A stretch of 64,000 bases of DNA, from NCBI GenBank assembly GCA_964657325.1, contig CAZZVE010000003.1, positions 29,762 to 93,761 of the forward strand, given 5' to 3'. Each line of letters opens with the position of its first letter. Position 1 is the first letter of the stretch. The DNA is from JBBQVS01 sp964657325 (lineage in GTDB: Bacteria > Chloroflexota > Ktedonobacteria > Ktedonobacterales > Ktedonobacteraceae). The notes beneath the pieces were generated by a model. That model saw only the letters and a program-made list of their open reading frames with translations. It made no database searches and was not told the DNA's origin. Both the position numbers and the translations under genes were made by a program. Of the stretch, positions 25,789 through 34,847 are shown one piece after another.

Positions 25789-25881
25789 CCAGGGCACCCG
25801 CAAAGGGATGCTCCTCCCATACGCGAACGCGCCTGAGAAACCACCTTGTATGGGAGGGGCATCCCTTTGCGGGTGCCCTGG
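25789..25881. repeat. inverted-repeat element, family D
   Basis: Arms of about 31-33 bases starting CCAGGGCACCCGCAAAGGGA and ending TCCCATA, differing by one base. Partial copies are at 39052-39081 and, more diverged, 59635-59668. Together with the family A copy it fills most of the gene-free stretch 25631-26042; the rest shows nothing I can name. Confidence 0.8.
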
Positions 25882-26042
25882 TTTCGGTGACACATTTCGT
25901 TTGACAGACTACTACAACCTTAAACAAAGCTTGACAATGTAGTAGGCGTCAAAAGAAAATAGAAAAGATATATGCATGGGCTTTTTATACACATGCATAC
26001 TAATATCTCGTTTGAGCGAGTGCAAACGTTACAATCTGTAAC

Positions 26043-27407
26043 CTATTCCATTTTCTGTTCAGCCTCCAGATCATCAATAAACTGGCGTGCAACACGACCG
26101 GAGCGACCCGCGTGTTGACGTTCCCAGATCAGTGCGCGGGCATGTAGGTCTTCCTCTGGTAATGTAATGCCACGCTGCTGTGCTAGGCCCGTAACGATGG
26201 TGAGATATTGTGTCTGATCGGGGGTCATAAAGGTAACGCGTAATCCAAAGCGTGCCACGAGAGAAGCTTTCTCATCGAGGGTATCACGCCAATGTACATC
26301 GTCAGTTGGCTTGCCACGGTCCGCAAAGTTTTCACGAATTAGATTCAATCGATTCGAGGTCGCGTGAATGAGAACATTCGCTGGACGTGCCTCCACCGCG
26401 CCTTCAAGCAACACTTTTAACGCCTTATACTCGGTCTCATGCTCTTCAAAGGAGAGATCATCAATGAACAAGAGGAAATAGGGAGCATGTCCACGAACCT
26501 GATTGACAATGGCTGGCAGGTCATTAACAAACTCTTTGCGTACCTCGATCAGGCGTAACCCCATATCAGCATAGGTATTGGCAAGTGCCTTAACCGTAGA
26601 AGATTTTCCTGTTCCGGGCGCACCGTATAGGACAGCGTCATGTGCAGGCAAACCATGTACAAAGTGTTCAAGGTTCATGTGCAACCGTGCCTTCTCACGT
26701 TCATAGCCAACTAAATTAGCAAGCTGAATGGAGTCAGAATGAGCAACGCCACGTAATCCTTCTGTTCGTCCCTCCCAACGAAGAACTCTGTAACGTGCAA
26801 ATAGTCCTGTACCCTGATGCTTCCAATATTGCTCTAAGAGTAGCATGCTCGCTGCCCAATCCTCAGCTCTCACAAGTTGATGCATCATCAACTCGCGTGC
26901 TGTACCGGTTGATTCATACTCAAGGATAAGATTATGCCACGGCACCCATGCATCATTCAGAGTGGGTAGATGTTGCATAACAACATGTCGTGTCAATTCC
27001 CATATGTCGTGAGCCTTGACTTTGTAGAGCAAATGAAGAATGCGCAGGTCGCGTTTGGCCTGTTCACGTATTCCCTGAGCGATATATTGTGAGGTGGTTT
27101 TTTCTGCCTGCACACTCCACGGATTGCTGCTATCAACAATACGGCTCACAAGATGAGCTTGCCATGCATCAGGTATATTGGGCAATAGCGTGTCGGTGTT
27201 TGTGTCTTGTGCCAAGATAAAGAATGTGTTGCTATAGGCTTGTGCTATGCTTGCTGCATCTGGTTCGGTTGTAACAAGCAGTCGAAAAAGAGTGAGCACT
27301 GCTTGCCCAATGTCATCATCAAGAATGTCTCGCAGCAGCGTGAGACCATGAACGGCATCCAATGCAGTATTAATAGCCTCACGTGTTGTTTCTGTAGCAT
27401 GTGTCAT
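26043..27407 (-). CDS. DUF815-family AAA ATPase
   Basis: ATPase of 454 residues. Residues 1-215 are helical and unassigned. The ATPase part has Walker A GAPGTGKSS (262-270), Walker B FLLFIDDL (312-317), the sensor block VLIHATSNRLNLI and the C-terminal AGRSGRVARQFIDDLEAE. This order is the signature of DUF815, a AAA group of unknown cellular role. GGAG lies 11 bases before the ATG. No partner gene is adjacent. Confidence 0.9.
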   Translation of the reverse strand: MTHATETTREAINTALDAVHGLTLLRDILDDDIGQAVLTLFRLLVTTEPDAASIAQAYSNTFFILAQDTNTDTLLPNIPDAWQAHLVSRIVDSSNPWSVQAEKTTSQYIAQGIREQAKRDLRILHLLYKVKAHDIWELTRHVVMQHLPTLNDAWVPWHNLILEYESTGTARELMMHQLVRAEDWAASMLLLEQYWKHQGTGLFARYRVLRWEGRTEGLRGVAHSDSIQLANLVGYEREKARLHMNLEHFVHGLPAHDAVLYGAPGTGKSSTVKALANTYADMGLRLIEVRKEFVNDLPAIVNQVRGHAPYFLLFIDDLSFEEHETEYKALKVLLEGAVEARPANVLIHATSNRLNLIRENFADRGKPTDDVHWRDTLDEKASLVARFGLRVTFMTPDQTQYLTIVTGLAQQRGITLPEEDLHARALIWERQHAGRSGRVARQFIDDLEAEQKME

Positions 27408-27470
27408 ACCAAGAGATACTCCTACAATTTCGTGTTGTTTCCACTATATCACCTGCGAATATATGTCCTC

Positions 27471-27542
27471 TGTAGGGACCAATGTATCGCGTCCTCGTCG
27501 GCATACGAAACGCCAAGAGGACGCCATAAATTGGTCCCTGCA
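27471..27542. repeat. inverted-repeat element, family A (short form)
   Basis: Only 72 bases: ends TGTAGGGACCAATGTATCGC and its near-complement GGTCCCTGCA, with little sequence between the arms. It lies in the promoter region of the next plus-strand gene. Confidence 0.8.
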
Positions 27543-27657
27543 GAATTCGCATTATTTTATTTACCACAACCTCAACGAAACTTTTTGTTGTAGAAAAACG
27601 TACCAGTCCTTAAGGGGACTTGTATGTCGTCATGCTAGTGAGGAAAGAATATACCCT

Positions 27658-28212
27658 ATGCCAGATTCACAAGTGCATCAAGATAAAGAAGATAAAGACA
27701 ATCGTCCGAAGAAGGCTGACTCACGCCTGATGGAGGCTGAAGGCGAGAAGCGTACTGGTAGTGACTCGGACGCTCATAGCGGAAGGAAAGCTTCACGACT
27801 GCACGAAAATCATCGAGATCAGAATACACCACAGGATAGACGTGATCCGTCCGAGTTCGATGATGACCTGACTGCAAACAATCAGGCAGGTGAAAATAAC
27901 GGGTTGAGCAATCCCTCACCTACCAAGTTTGCACAGTCGGCTGATACTATCAAAAGTATGCATGCTACTACGCTTGCTGATTTGACGAATGATGAGCTTA
28001 AGTCGATTCAGATCGTGCCAGAAGGAAACCGTTTGCAGCAAGGGGCAAAGTATATTGACTTGCATCACCTCGAACAGGGTGAAATCACCGCAACATCAGA
28101 AATGGTGGCTGGGCCAGAGAACGCTTACGTGCCCAAGAAGGAAACAGATTATGTTCTCTGGAATCGCCTCAATCAGGTAGATACACCTGCACGACTCGAC
28201 GAGGCAGAATAA
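27658..28212 (+). CDS. hydrophilic protein with disordered N-terminal half
   Basis: Protein of 184 residues. Residues 1-95 are almost all charged or polar (Lys, Asp, Glu, Arg, Asn) and probably unfolded. Residues 100-165 look folded, with the stretch TTLADLTNDELKSIQIVPEG followed by YIDLHHLEQGEITAT. No membrane segment or cysteine. I do not recognise the family; the composition recalls stress or spore-associated hydrophilic proteins. I place the start at ATG 27658 because upstream sequence is a repeat element. Confidence 0.7.
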   Translation: MPDSQVHQDKEDKDNRPKKADSRLMEAEGEKRTGSDSDAHSGRKASRLHENHRDQNTPQDRRDPSEFDDDLTANNQAGENNGLSNPSPTKFAQSADTIKSMHATTLADLTNDELKSIQIVPEGNRLQQGAKYIDLHHLEQGEITATSEMVAGPENAYVPKKETDYVLWNRLNQVDTPARLDEAE

Positions 28213-28216
28213 GCCA

Positions 28217-28272
28217 AGAGCGTACAAGAAAAGAGGCACTCTGGACAGAGTGCCTCTTTTCTTGTACGCTCT
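28217..28272. terminator. long perfect hairpin between convergent genes
   Basis: Arms of 26 bases without mismatch around GGAC. Starts 5 bases after one stop codon and ends 7 bases before the other, so it can serve both genes. Confidence 0.8.
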
Positions 28273-28278
28273 CGACTT

Positions 28279-28635
28279 TTATTGCTGATTCCCGTTCTGA
28301 TCCTGGCTTACCTTTGTACCATAGCTTGAACGGCTACTACCAGGATGGCTAGGTCCGCCTTGATTACCATAATTGCCGGTGCCATAGAGACCCTGACCGC
28401 CTTGTATATCGTACTGGTCGTCGTTCTCGTCTACCTCTTCATAATCGTCTTCGTCGGCAAGGTCCTGGTCGTTCTGGTTTTCGTCGATGTTCTGATCGGC
28501 TTTCATACTATAGAGATATTGATCACTGACCTGATTCTGGTTGGCCTTTGTACTGGTCTGGTCCTGGTTGCCTAACACACCTAATTGGTTTTCGTCGCTA
28601 TACTGCTCTTGCTTATTTGTATCCTGGTCTGCCAT
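28279..28635 (-). CDS. acidic low-complexity protein
   Basis: Protein of 118 residues made almost only of Asp, Glu, Asn, Gln, Gly, Ser and Tyr, with the repeat-like stretches NQDQTSTKANQNQVSDQ and DEDDYEEVDENDDQYD and a Gly/Tyr/Ser tail. No hydrophobic core is visible, so it is likely intrinsically disordered. AAAGGAG before ATG 28635 supports real translation. Function unknown. Confidence 0.65.
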   Translation of the reverse strand: MADQDTNKQEQYSDENQLGVLGNQDQTSTKANQNQVSDQYLYSMKADQNIDENQNDQDLADEDDYEEVDENDDQYDIQGGQGLYGTGNYGNQGGPSHPGSSRSSYGTKVSQDQNGNQQ

Positions 28636-28767
28636 CGTTTGTAACTCCTTTATATGTAACCCTCTATACCTATGGTATACGTTTGATGAAAAGGCTTTGT
28701 GACAAATACTTATTTTTACTACCAAATTTTGCATCTATTGTCAGCATTGATACGTGCCAGAACAAGA

Positions 28768-28805
28768 GTATTTTCTTTGTTTACACATTGTATCAAAGAA
28801 AATAC
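28768..28805. repeat. inverted repeat upstream of the His-rich protein gene
   Basis: Perfect 12-base arms GTATTTTCTTTG/CAAAGAAAATAC, 14 bases apart, 48 bases before the ATG at 28854. Could be an operator or a 5' leader hairpin; no other copy seen. Confidence 0.55.
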
Positions 28806-28853
28806 GCGAAAAGTAGTTTCTTTATAGTAATACATGTATAGGAGAAATAGGCA

Positions 28854-29111
28854 ATGGCGACTACAAAACATCCATCGCAGGAGCATCACACAAAGGCAGC
28901 CGAGCACCATGAAGAGGCAGCAAAGCATCATCGTGCCGCTGCAGATGCACACGAGAAGGGCGATCACGAGAAAGCCGGGCATCACGCACAAGTAGCACAG
29001 GGTCATCACGCGGAAGCTACACATCACGCGACCGAGGCCGCGAAGAAACACGCATCACATGCCAAAGAAACCTCTGCTAAAGAGGCAAAAGAAGCCAAAG
29101 CTACAAAGTAG
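28854..29111 (+). CDS. His/Ala-rich helical repeat protein
   Basis: Protein of 85 residues with 20 or so histidines set in Ala/Glu/Lys helices, for example KAAEHHEEAAKHHRAAADAH and GHHAEATHHATEAAKKHA. The spacing suggests an amphipathic helix with His pairs along one side, which could bind metal ions; this is inference from composition. AGGAGAAATAGGCA precedes the ATG. No cysteine and no signal sequence. Ended by a strong hairpin. Confidence 0.75.
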   Translation: MATTKHPSQEHHTKAAEHHEEAAKHHRAAADAHEKGDHEKAGHHAQVAQGHHAEATHHATEAAKKHASHAKETSAKEAKEAKATK

Positions 29112-29116
29112 TATTG

Positions 29117-29177
29117 CTTCAAGAGCTTAACGAGGCTGTCAATACACGTATTGACAGCCCCCATTATGCTCTTGAAG
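29117..29177. terminator. hairpin between convergent genes
   Basis: Outer stem CTTCAAGAGC/GCTCTTGAAG and inner stem GGCTGTCAATAC/GTATTGACAGCC with a small internal loop. Lies between the His-rich gene and the convergent secreted-protein gene. Confidence 0.75.
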
Positions 29178-29186
29178 TAACAATGA

Positions 29187-29660
29187 CTAGTTCGCAAGCA
29201 TGTAAATGAAATCGTACTCAGAGCCAACTGGATTACCACGTGCATGCAGTTTCATCTGTCCACGTACTGTTTGGTAGGACCCCGTACCACCGGTGATAGC
29301 AAGCAGGGAATCCGTGCCGTTGTCATAGAAGGGACCCTCGACGGTGATCTGGCCTGCGGGTAAAAAGATTGTCCAGAAGCATTCCCATTCCTTGCCCACG
29401 ATAGTGCGTACACAATTTCCGTTGTCCTGACCGACTTGCTTCTTGTTAGCTGCGTCAAAAATAGGGTTGTGGAAGACAAGCTGGTTGCCAAGGGCGTCCT
29501 TTGCGGGAACCTCTGTATCGGTAATTGCGTGTTCGACTACATGAATTGTACGCGTCGTATTTGCTTGCACAAGTGTACTATTATACAGTGCAAATATACC
29601 TGCTACCAGTACGAGGGCTACTAGCGCGATAACCGGGGTAAAACCAAACCTTTTTTTCAT
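29187..29660 (-). CDS. secreted allene-oxide-cyclase/dirigent-like barrel protein
   Basis: Protein of 157 residues with an N-terminal signal/anchor helix (residues 6-27). The mature part resembles the small lipocalin-like barrel of allene oxide cyclase-like proteins: GNQLVFHNPIFDAANKKQVG, then the end block ITGGTGSYQTVRGQMKLHA. In plants such barrels guide cyclisation or coupling reactions, and in bacteria the role is unknown. Two cysteines could form a disulfide. The family match is from pattern only. Confidence 0.65.
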   Translation of the reverse strand: MKKRFGFTPVIALVALVLVAGIFALYNSTLVQANTTRTIHVVEHAITDTEVPAKDALGNQLVFHNPIFDAANKKQVGQDNGNCVRTIVGKEWECFWTIFLPAGQITVEGPFYDNGTDSLLAITGGTGSYQTVRGQMKLHARGNPVGSEYDFIYMLAN

Positions 29661-29804
29661 GAAGCCTCCTCCTTTGAACTCAACATACTGCTTCTCGTAT
29701 TACCACAGCGGCAACACGTGAACACTATATCATATTTTAGGTGAAGCAAGTATACAATGATTGCTCTCACCATCCTAAAACAGGGAGATTGGTGAAGTAA
29801 ATAG

Positions 29805-29915
29805 TTACTTTCGCCTTCTAAAAAGCATAAGGATTACAATAATCACGGCGATAACGATCAAATACGATATCTGAATACTCATTGTTAATGTGTTATTGAC
29901 TACTTCTATATTCAT
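29805..29915 (-). CDS. 36-residue single-span membrane peptide
   Basis: Short frame from ATG 29915 to TAA 29805 with a good ribosome site, AAGAAGGTGA, about 6 bases upstream. The peptide has a polar N-terminus, a hydrophobic helix (YLIVIAVIIVILMLF) and the basic end RRRK, a typical N-out/C-in topology. It sits in the otherwise empty 520-base stretch 29661-30182. Function unknown; such peptides often modify a larger membrane complex. Confidence 0.6.
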   Translation of the reverse strand: MNIEVVNNTLTMSIQISYLIVIAVIIVILMLFRRRK

Positions 29916-30203
29916 AAGATTTCACCTTCTTTGCTGGTTAAGATAGAAATTGCCTGTATTTCTCTATCCCTAGTATAACATGTACGCCTCGTTGCTACCG
30001 ATACCACAATTTTATCAAATATATGCAGCAAAAAGCCTGATAAGGGAACATTCTAGGAAAATAGAATAACTTCCTGAAAAAATCTTGACATTTCTTGTAA
30101 AAAATCTTAACCTTCTTAGCATATACTTTTCATGTAGGATACGTTGATATGGTACTAATAACTATCCTAAAGATGTGAGTAGATGTATAGAAGGTTATGT
30201 AGT

Positions 30204-32126
30204 ATGAGAACGGTGTTTGCAGGATATAAAGGCTGGCACACAAGTGGTACTGTGAAAGTTCTACTTCTTACTCTTGTTGGACTTGTTCTCATGGTAGGAG
30301 CAGCTAGTTTCGCCTCTGTATCAGCGTTGAGTAAGGCACATCATGTAAATTATGATACTACACAACAAACATTAGTGACGAACGGGTCCAATCAATGGAG
30401 CCGTGATGTACATACTACACCGCTTGCCGCCTCATCTGTGCTAGCTGACTCGAACTTACTTGCTGTCTCTCCACTCTTCGCCTCTTATTATCAACGTACT
30501 GGTAGCGCGGATAGTTTAGGGAAACCTCTAACCTTTGCCTTTCCCACAAAACAGGGTTGGCTACAATTTTTTGAAGCAGGAGCACTATTTTTACCAGCAC
30601 CACTACAAGCCTATACTCCACAAGTAACGCATGACGTGCTAACAGGGATAGTCAACACTGATATAAAACATGATGTCGTTGGTGTAGTGCGTTTGCCTCT
30701 ACTACAAGCACTCCTCACAATGGGTAGTGTAGCACCTATAGGTGGGGAAGGAAGCTCACTAACATATGTAGATATACGCGCTGCTACTCAAATTAAGGCT
30801 ATGGTACCTGTCCAAATACCACCTTCTGCTGCCATCAATACCTATTCCAGAACTATCATGAGTCAAAGCTTTTTTGTACAGGGTGGAGTGCGAGCAGGAA
30901 AGGATGTGGGGCATAGTATTGCACCGCCTTTTTGGAGTTATATCAACCATCTCGATCCTGATGAATGGCAAGAGGACATAGGACTTCCGCTCACCGAAGC
31001 ACTACCGTTTACAATTACACAGAATGGTAGTACTCATCATATGCTTGTACAAGTTTTTTCCTATGCAGGTTTGCTTTTCGATCAGGATAGTACAGCGTTA
31101 TCAAATCAGCCGAGTATCTATCGTTTGAATACTGGTTTAGACTATCTTCGTACGGTTGGTCTACCGACCATCAAGGTAACAACTGGACAACCCATCTGGT
31201 CACAAGATGAAAGTACTTTGCTTGATGCTCCAAGTACAGGACACGAACTCGCGCACGTTGGGCAAAACTTCCCGCTCGTACTACTAGGAAATACCACATG
31301 GGTAGGCGGTACACTCTGGTATAATGTGCGCTGGAATACGCTGAGGGGCGCGTTTAGTGGATGGATAAACGCGAGTACCGTCACCTTCTCTGTTCCCCTT
31401 ACCAATATCAGCCAAGCATCCTTTGATGTATTGTCACCTGATTTACAAGCGTATTTAGATGATATTGGTCCTGATGCAAGTGTTGTCCTTTACGACGTGA
31501 CGCACCAGACGTATTACACCTACAACAGTTCGACGCGATTCATTGTTGCAAGTTCCATGAAGGTTCCCATTATGTTAACCTTTCTCGATATGGTTGAGCA
31601 ACAGGGACGTGATCTTGATGATAATGAGATGACGCTACTGACAACCATGATCGAGAACTCGAATAACGACTCTGCCTCTATTCTCTTTAACGATGCTGGT
31701 GGAGCAAGTGGTATTGCAAGTTATATGCAAAAAATCGGAGTCACGGGCCTGAGTCCAGATAGTGACTCCTGGGGCTACAGTCTCATAACACCACAGGCGA
31801 TGGTAGATATGCTTACCCTGCTCTATCAGGGGAAAATCCTGAATAGCACGCATCGTGCATTAGCACTTAATCTGATGGAGAATGTCGAATCTGACCAGCA
31901 AGTGGGCATGGGTGACACCGCGCCTAATGGTGCAGTCGTAGCGATGAAAGATGGTTGGGTAACAGGGCCTGATAATTACTGGGCCATGAACAGTTCAGGT
32001 ATTGTCACCTCTGGTAACGAAACATATGTCCTCGCTGTCTACACGCAAGAGCAATCATCGCTTGATGATGGTAAGGTTATTGTTCGCCATGTATGTGGTA
32101 CTATTGCAACCTTACTTCCTTCCTAG
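30204..32126 (+). CDS. secreted beta-lactamase-fold serine hydrolase with N-terminal extension
   Basis: Protein of 640 residues from ATG 30204 (AGAAGG upstream; an in-frame ATG at 30183 is an alternative). Residues 10-40 are a signal or anchor helix. Residues 70-330 are a domain of unknown type with a part resembling LGKPL-type wall repeats. Residues 370-400 look SH3-like. The C-terminal 230 residues have the class A beta-lactamase/DD-peptidase pattern: Ser450-x-x-Lys453 in VASSMKVPIML, an SNN in place of the SDN loop (486-488), and a KDGW in place of KTG. A peptidase or autolysin regulator role is as likely as antibiotic cleavage. Confidence 0.8.
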   Translation: MRTVFAGYKGWHTSGTVKVLLLTLVGLVLMVGAASFASVSALSKAHHVNYDTTQQTLVTNGSNQWSRDVHTTPLAASSVLADSNLLAVSPLFASYYQRTGSADSLGKPLTFAFPTKQGWLQFFEAGALFLPAPLQAYTPQVTHDVLTGIVNTDIKHDVVGVVRLPLLQALLTMGSVAPIGGEGSSLTYVDIRAATQIKAMVPVQIPPSAAINTYSRTIMSQSFFVQGGVRAGKDVGHSIAPPFWSYINHLDPDEWQEDIGLPLTEALPFTITQNGSTHHMLVQVFSYAGLLFDQDSTALSNQPSIYRLNTGLDYLRTVGLPTIKVTTGQPIWSQDESTLLDAPSTGHELAHVGQNFPLVLLGNTTWVGGTLWYNVRWNTLRGAFSGWINASTVTFSVPLTNISQASFDVLSPDLQAYLDDIGPDASVVLYDVTHQTYYTYNSSTRFIVASSMKVPIMLTFLDMVEQQGRDLDDNEMTLLTTMIENSNNDSASILFNDAGGASGIASYMQKIGVTGLSPDSDSWGYSLITPQAMVDMLTLLYQGKILNSTHRALALNLMENVESDQQVGMGDTAPNGAVVAMKDGWVTGPDNYWAMNSSGIVTSGNETYVLAVYTQEQSSLDDGKVIVRHVCGTIATLLPS

Positions 32127-32139
32127 AAAAGACGGGTTT

Positions 32140-33447
32140 TTACTCCTCTACTTGCATTTTGCCAAGACGCCGCATTTCGGGCCAGAGGAGCGCGACTAGG
32201 AGTACTACAAGAATTGTGCCAATGCCGCCACCGACAACAGACACAAGTGGACCAAAGAGTTGTGCCACAAGGCCGGACTCGAAGCCGCCTAACTGATTTG
32301 AGGCTCCAATGAACAGTGTATTGACCGAGGAGATACGTCCAAGCATAGCATTAGGTGTGCGAGTCAAGAGTAGTGTACCTCGGATGACAACGCTAATATT
32401 ATCAAGGCCACCTAGCAAGAACAGCATACTCAGCGAGAGCCAGAAGGAGTGTGATAACCCAAAGATAATTGTAGCGAGTCCAAAGCCACCAACTGCCCAG
32501 AGCAGTGTTTGCCCTGCCTTTTTGAATGGTGGAATATATGCAATACCAAAGGTGACACATAATGCACCGATAGAGGGTGCAGTGCGTAACACCCCCAAAC
32601 CCACTGGCCCAACGTGCAGAATGTCCTTAGCAAAAATCGGAAGGAGCGTGGTTGCGCCGCCGAGTAGGACCGCGAACATATCAAGCGTGATGGATGCCAA
32701 TATGACCTGTGTACTCCGCAAAAACTTGATGCCCTCCAACAAAGAACCTATTGTTGTTGATGTGCTGGTGACAACTTTCTGTTGACTATGTAGCGGTAAT
32801 AGTAAGAGGGCGAAAATAAGCACAGCAGCAGCATTGAGCGCGTAAATGAGTGTCGCGCTGTGGAGAACCGCAATAAGTATGCCTCCTAATGCTGGACCTA
32901 TGACAGACGCAAGTTGCCAAGAACTGCTACTCCACGTCGCGGCACTTTGATACGCGTGTTCTGGTACGGCTTGTGTAACCAATGTTGAGCTGGCTGGCCC
33001 ATTAAAGGCCGTCGCTCCACCCATTAGCAGTAAGCAGCCATAAATTAGAAGTAGCGGACCGCGTTGATATGATAGGACGGTTAAGCCAATAGAGGCAAGT
33101 GCCAGTACAAGCAGTGAGAAAATCACAATACGTTTACGATTGTATCTATCCGCAATATGCCCTGCTGGTAGCGACAAAATGAAAAGCGGAATAACCTGTA
33201 CTAAGCCCACCAGACCCAGTACAAGCGCGGAGCCTGTGCGATCATACAATTCCCAACCAATGGCAATCGTAATCATTTGCTCACCCAACGTCGCAATGAA
33301 CAAACCAATAAACAAAAGGCGAAAGTCTGTAAAACGCCACGCAAGATAAGGATCATGAGGAACAGTAGGCTCGGTAGAAAGCGTGGTTTTTGGTGCAGTC
33401 AAAGGTTCAATGTTGTTGTCCGAGGGTTCCTGGTCAGTAGGGTTCAC
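32140..33447 (-). CDS. MFS exporter of the EntS/MFS_3 type
   Basis: Twelve-helix major facilitator of 435 residues. Starts with a 25-residue polar tail, then FRLLFIGLFIATLGEQMITI, GHIADRYNRKR (motif A) and GGATAFNGPASSTLVTQAVP, typical of the group that exports siderophores and drugs. Substrate cannot be told. It converges on the beta-lactamase-fold gene with only 13 bases between stops, and a family B repeat lies upstream. Confidence 0.85.
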   Translation of the reverse strand: MNPTDQEPSDNNIEPLTAPKTTLSTEPTVPHDPYLAWRFTDFRLLFIGLFIATLGEQMITIAIGWELYDRTGSALVLGLVGLVQVIPLFILSLPAGHIADRYNRKRIVIFSLLVLALASIGLTVLSYQRGPLLLIYGCLLLMGGATAFNGPASSTLVTQAVPEHAYQSAATWSSSSWQLASVIGPALGGILIAVLHSATLIYALNAAAVLIFALLLLPLHSQQKVVTSTSTTIGSLLEGIKFLRSTQVILASITLDMFAVLLGGATTLLPIFAKDILHVGPVGLGVLRTAPSIGALCVTFGIAYIPPFKKAGQTLLWAVGGFGLATIIFGLSHSFWLSLSMLFLLGGLDNISVVIRGTLLLTRTPNAMLGRISSVNTLFIGASNQLGGFESGLVAQLFGPLVSVVGGGIGTILVVLLVALLWPEMRRLGKMQVEE

Positions 33448-33477
33448 AGTATTTCCTTACTATAGTGGTAGCGGGTA

Positions 33478-33577
33478 GCATGACAGGGGCAAGCCCTGTC
33501 ACTACTATACACGGACTCGTGTGGCTTTGCCTCGTAATGAGGGTAATATAGCAGTGGCAGGGCTTGCCCCTGTCATG
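33478..33577. repeat. inverted-repeat element, family B
   Basis: 100-base element with ends GCATGACAGGGGCAAGCCCT, arms of about 34 bases (a few mismatches in the inner part), in the gap between the MFS and DUF4126 genes. Confidence 0.85.
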
Positions 33578-33612
33578 TCACTTACAGAAGCAATTCTTAT
33601 TTATATTATACT

Positions 33613-34131
33613 CTAACTTTTGGGTTTTCTTGTCGCAAGATAACCCAGACCAAGTGCAAGAGTGTCTTCGGCACTTGCCCACACAAAATCGGGGACGAAC
33701 TTGATCTTGTCGAGTGTTTTGCGACCATAATAACCAGCAGCACTACCTGCACTTGCGGCGGTTGCGCCGATTGCCATGCCAACAATAGGCGAGACACGTG
33801 AACGCTGACAAATTGTTGCGCCAGCGAGTCCGCCAATCACGATACGACCAATTAGGGGACCAGCAGAGATGCGACTTGGTGCAAATGGTAGCTTATCGCC
33901 AACCAGTTCGCCAACCGCAAGCGCGCTCGAAACAAGACGGCTTGCCGGAGCATCCAGAAATTGCTCAAGTGCTGACTCCGCGTCAACACCAATACGACTT
34001 GTCCAGTTTAAGAGTGCCAATGGTGTCATAGAGCGCAGACCCGCGACAAAGCCAAGTAGACCCGCACGTGCATATACGCCAATTGGATTTTCACTAGGTT
34101 CAAGAGAAGTATTAGCCAATGTGTATACCAA
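33613..34131 (-). CDS. DUF4126 membrane protein
   Basis: Protein of about 172 residues. The core reads ARAGLLGFVAGLRSMTPLAL, then VGELVGDKLPFAPSRISAGPLIGRIVIGG and a Gly/Ala-rich helix, the pattern of DUF4126, small membrane proteins of unknown role. The start is uncertain: TTG at 34131 or the in-frame TTG at 34119; no ATG lies near. Divergent from the F420-type gene, with a 7-base inverted repeat TAGCACG/CGTGCTA at 34230-34261 in the region between them. Confidence 0.75.
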   Translation of the reverse strand: MVYTLANTSLEPSENPIGVYARAGLLGFVAGLRSMTPLALLNWTSRIGVDAESALEQFLDAPASRLVSSALAVGELVGDKLPFAPSRISAGPLIGRIVIGGLAGATICQRSRVSPIVGMAIGATAASAGSAAGYYGRKTLDKIKFVPDFVWASAEDTLALGLGYLATRKPKS

Positions 34132-34331
34132 ACCTTTCTATATGTTGCTTAATGTTGTTTATCATAACTCTTTCTATCACGTATATACATTCCCCAAAGG
34201 TTCATTCCTGGAATTCATATGTTCTATTATAGCACGGATGTGTTATGCCAAAGGCGTGCTATACTATGCACATGTTTCGTTTACGTGTCATCAGACACTG
34301 ATAAAGGTATCTGTATACAAAGGAGAACTCA

Positions 34332-34787
34332 ATGTCCGTCGATACAAAATCCACACGTTCAATCCAGCAAAGTGGTGTTGTAAGAAGTTTGCAACGCCTC
34401 TTTATGAAAGGCCATGTCTCGCTCTATCGTCTTACTGGTGGAAAAGTTGGTGGTGGGGAACACCAACTTATTCTGACTACAACTGGTCGCAAAAGTGGGG
34501 TTGAGCGCGACACGCCTCTTTTCTTTTTTACAGATGAAGATCACTACATCATCATCGCGTCCAATGGTGGCGCACCCAAGCATCCCGTCTGGTGGCTTAA
34601 TTTGCAGAGCAACCCACAGGCGAAGATACAAATTAACTCACGTGTCATTCCTGTCACCGCTCAACAAGCCGATGCAGAAGAGCGCAGGCGTCTTTGGGCA
34701 ATCATCTCAGAAAAATATAAAAACTTCGTCGGATACCAGAAACGTGCTGAGCGCGAAATCCCTGTCGTCGTCCTCACACCGAGATAA
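34332..34787 (+). CDS. deazaflavin (F420)-dependent nitroreductase-family protein
   Basis: Protein of 151 residues of the Ddn/FDOR-A split-barrel group. Readable blocks are LILTTTGRKSGVERDTPLFF, IIIASNGGAPKHPVWWLNLQ and a GYQKRAEREIPVVVLTP end, all typical of the F420H2-dependent quinone/nitro reductases. CAAAGGAGAA lies just before the ATG. Together with the Fgd-like enzyme at 24629 it points to F420 use by the organism. Natural substrate unknown. Confidence 0.9.
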   Translation: MSVDTKSTRSIQQSGVVRSLQRLFMKGHVSLYRLTGGKVGGGEHQLILTTTGRKSGVERDTPLFFFTDEDHYIIIASNGGAPKHPVWWLNLQSNPQAKIQINSRVIPVTAQQADAEERRRLWAIISEKYKNFVGYQKRAEREIPVVVLTPR

Positions 34788-34847
34788 TACAAACAACGAT
34801 AACACAAAGCAGATACATCCATTTTGCTCGGAAAGAGGAAAGAGATA

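Noticed and set aside
27463..27657. Upstream extension of the hydrophilic protein frame
   Set aside because: It reads through a family A repeat and promoter region; ATG 27658 begins the protein-like part.
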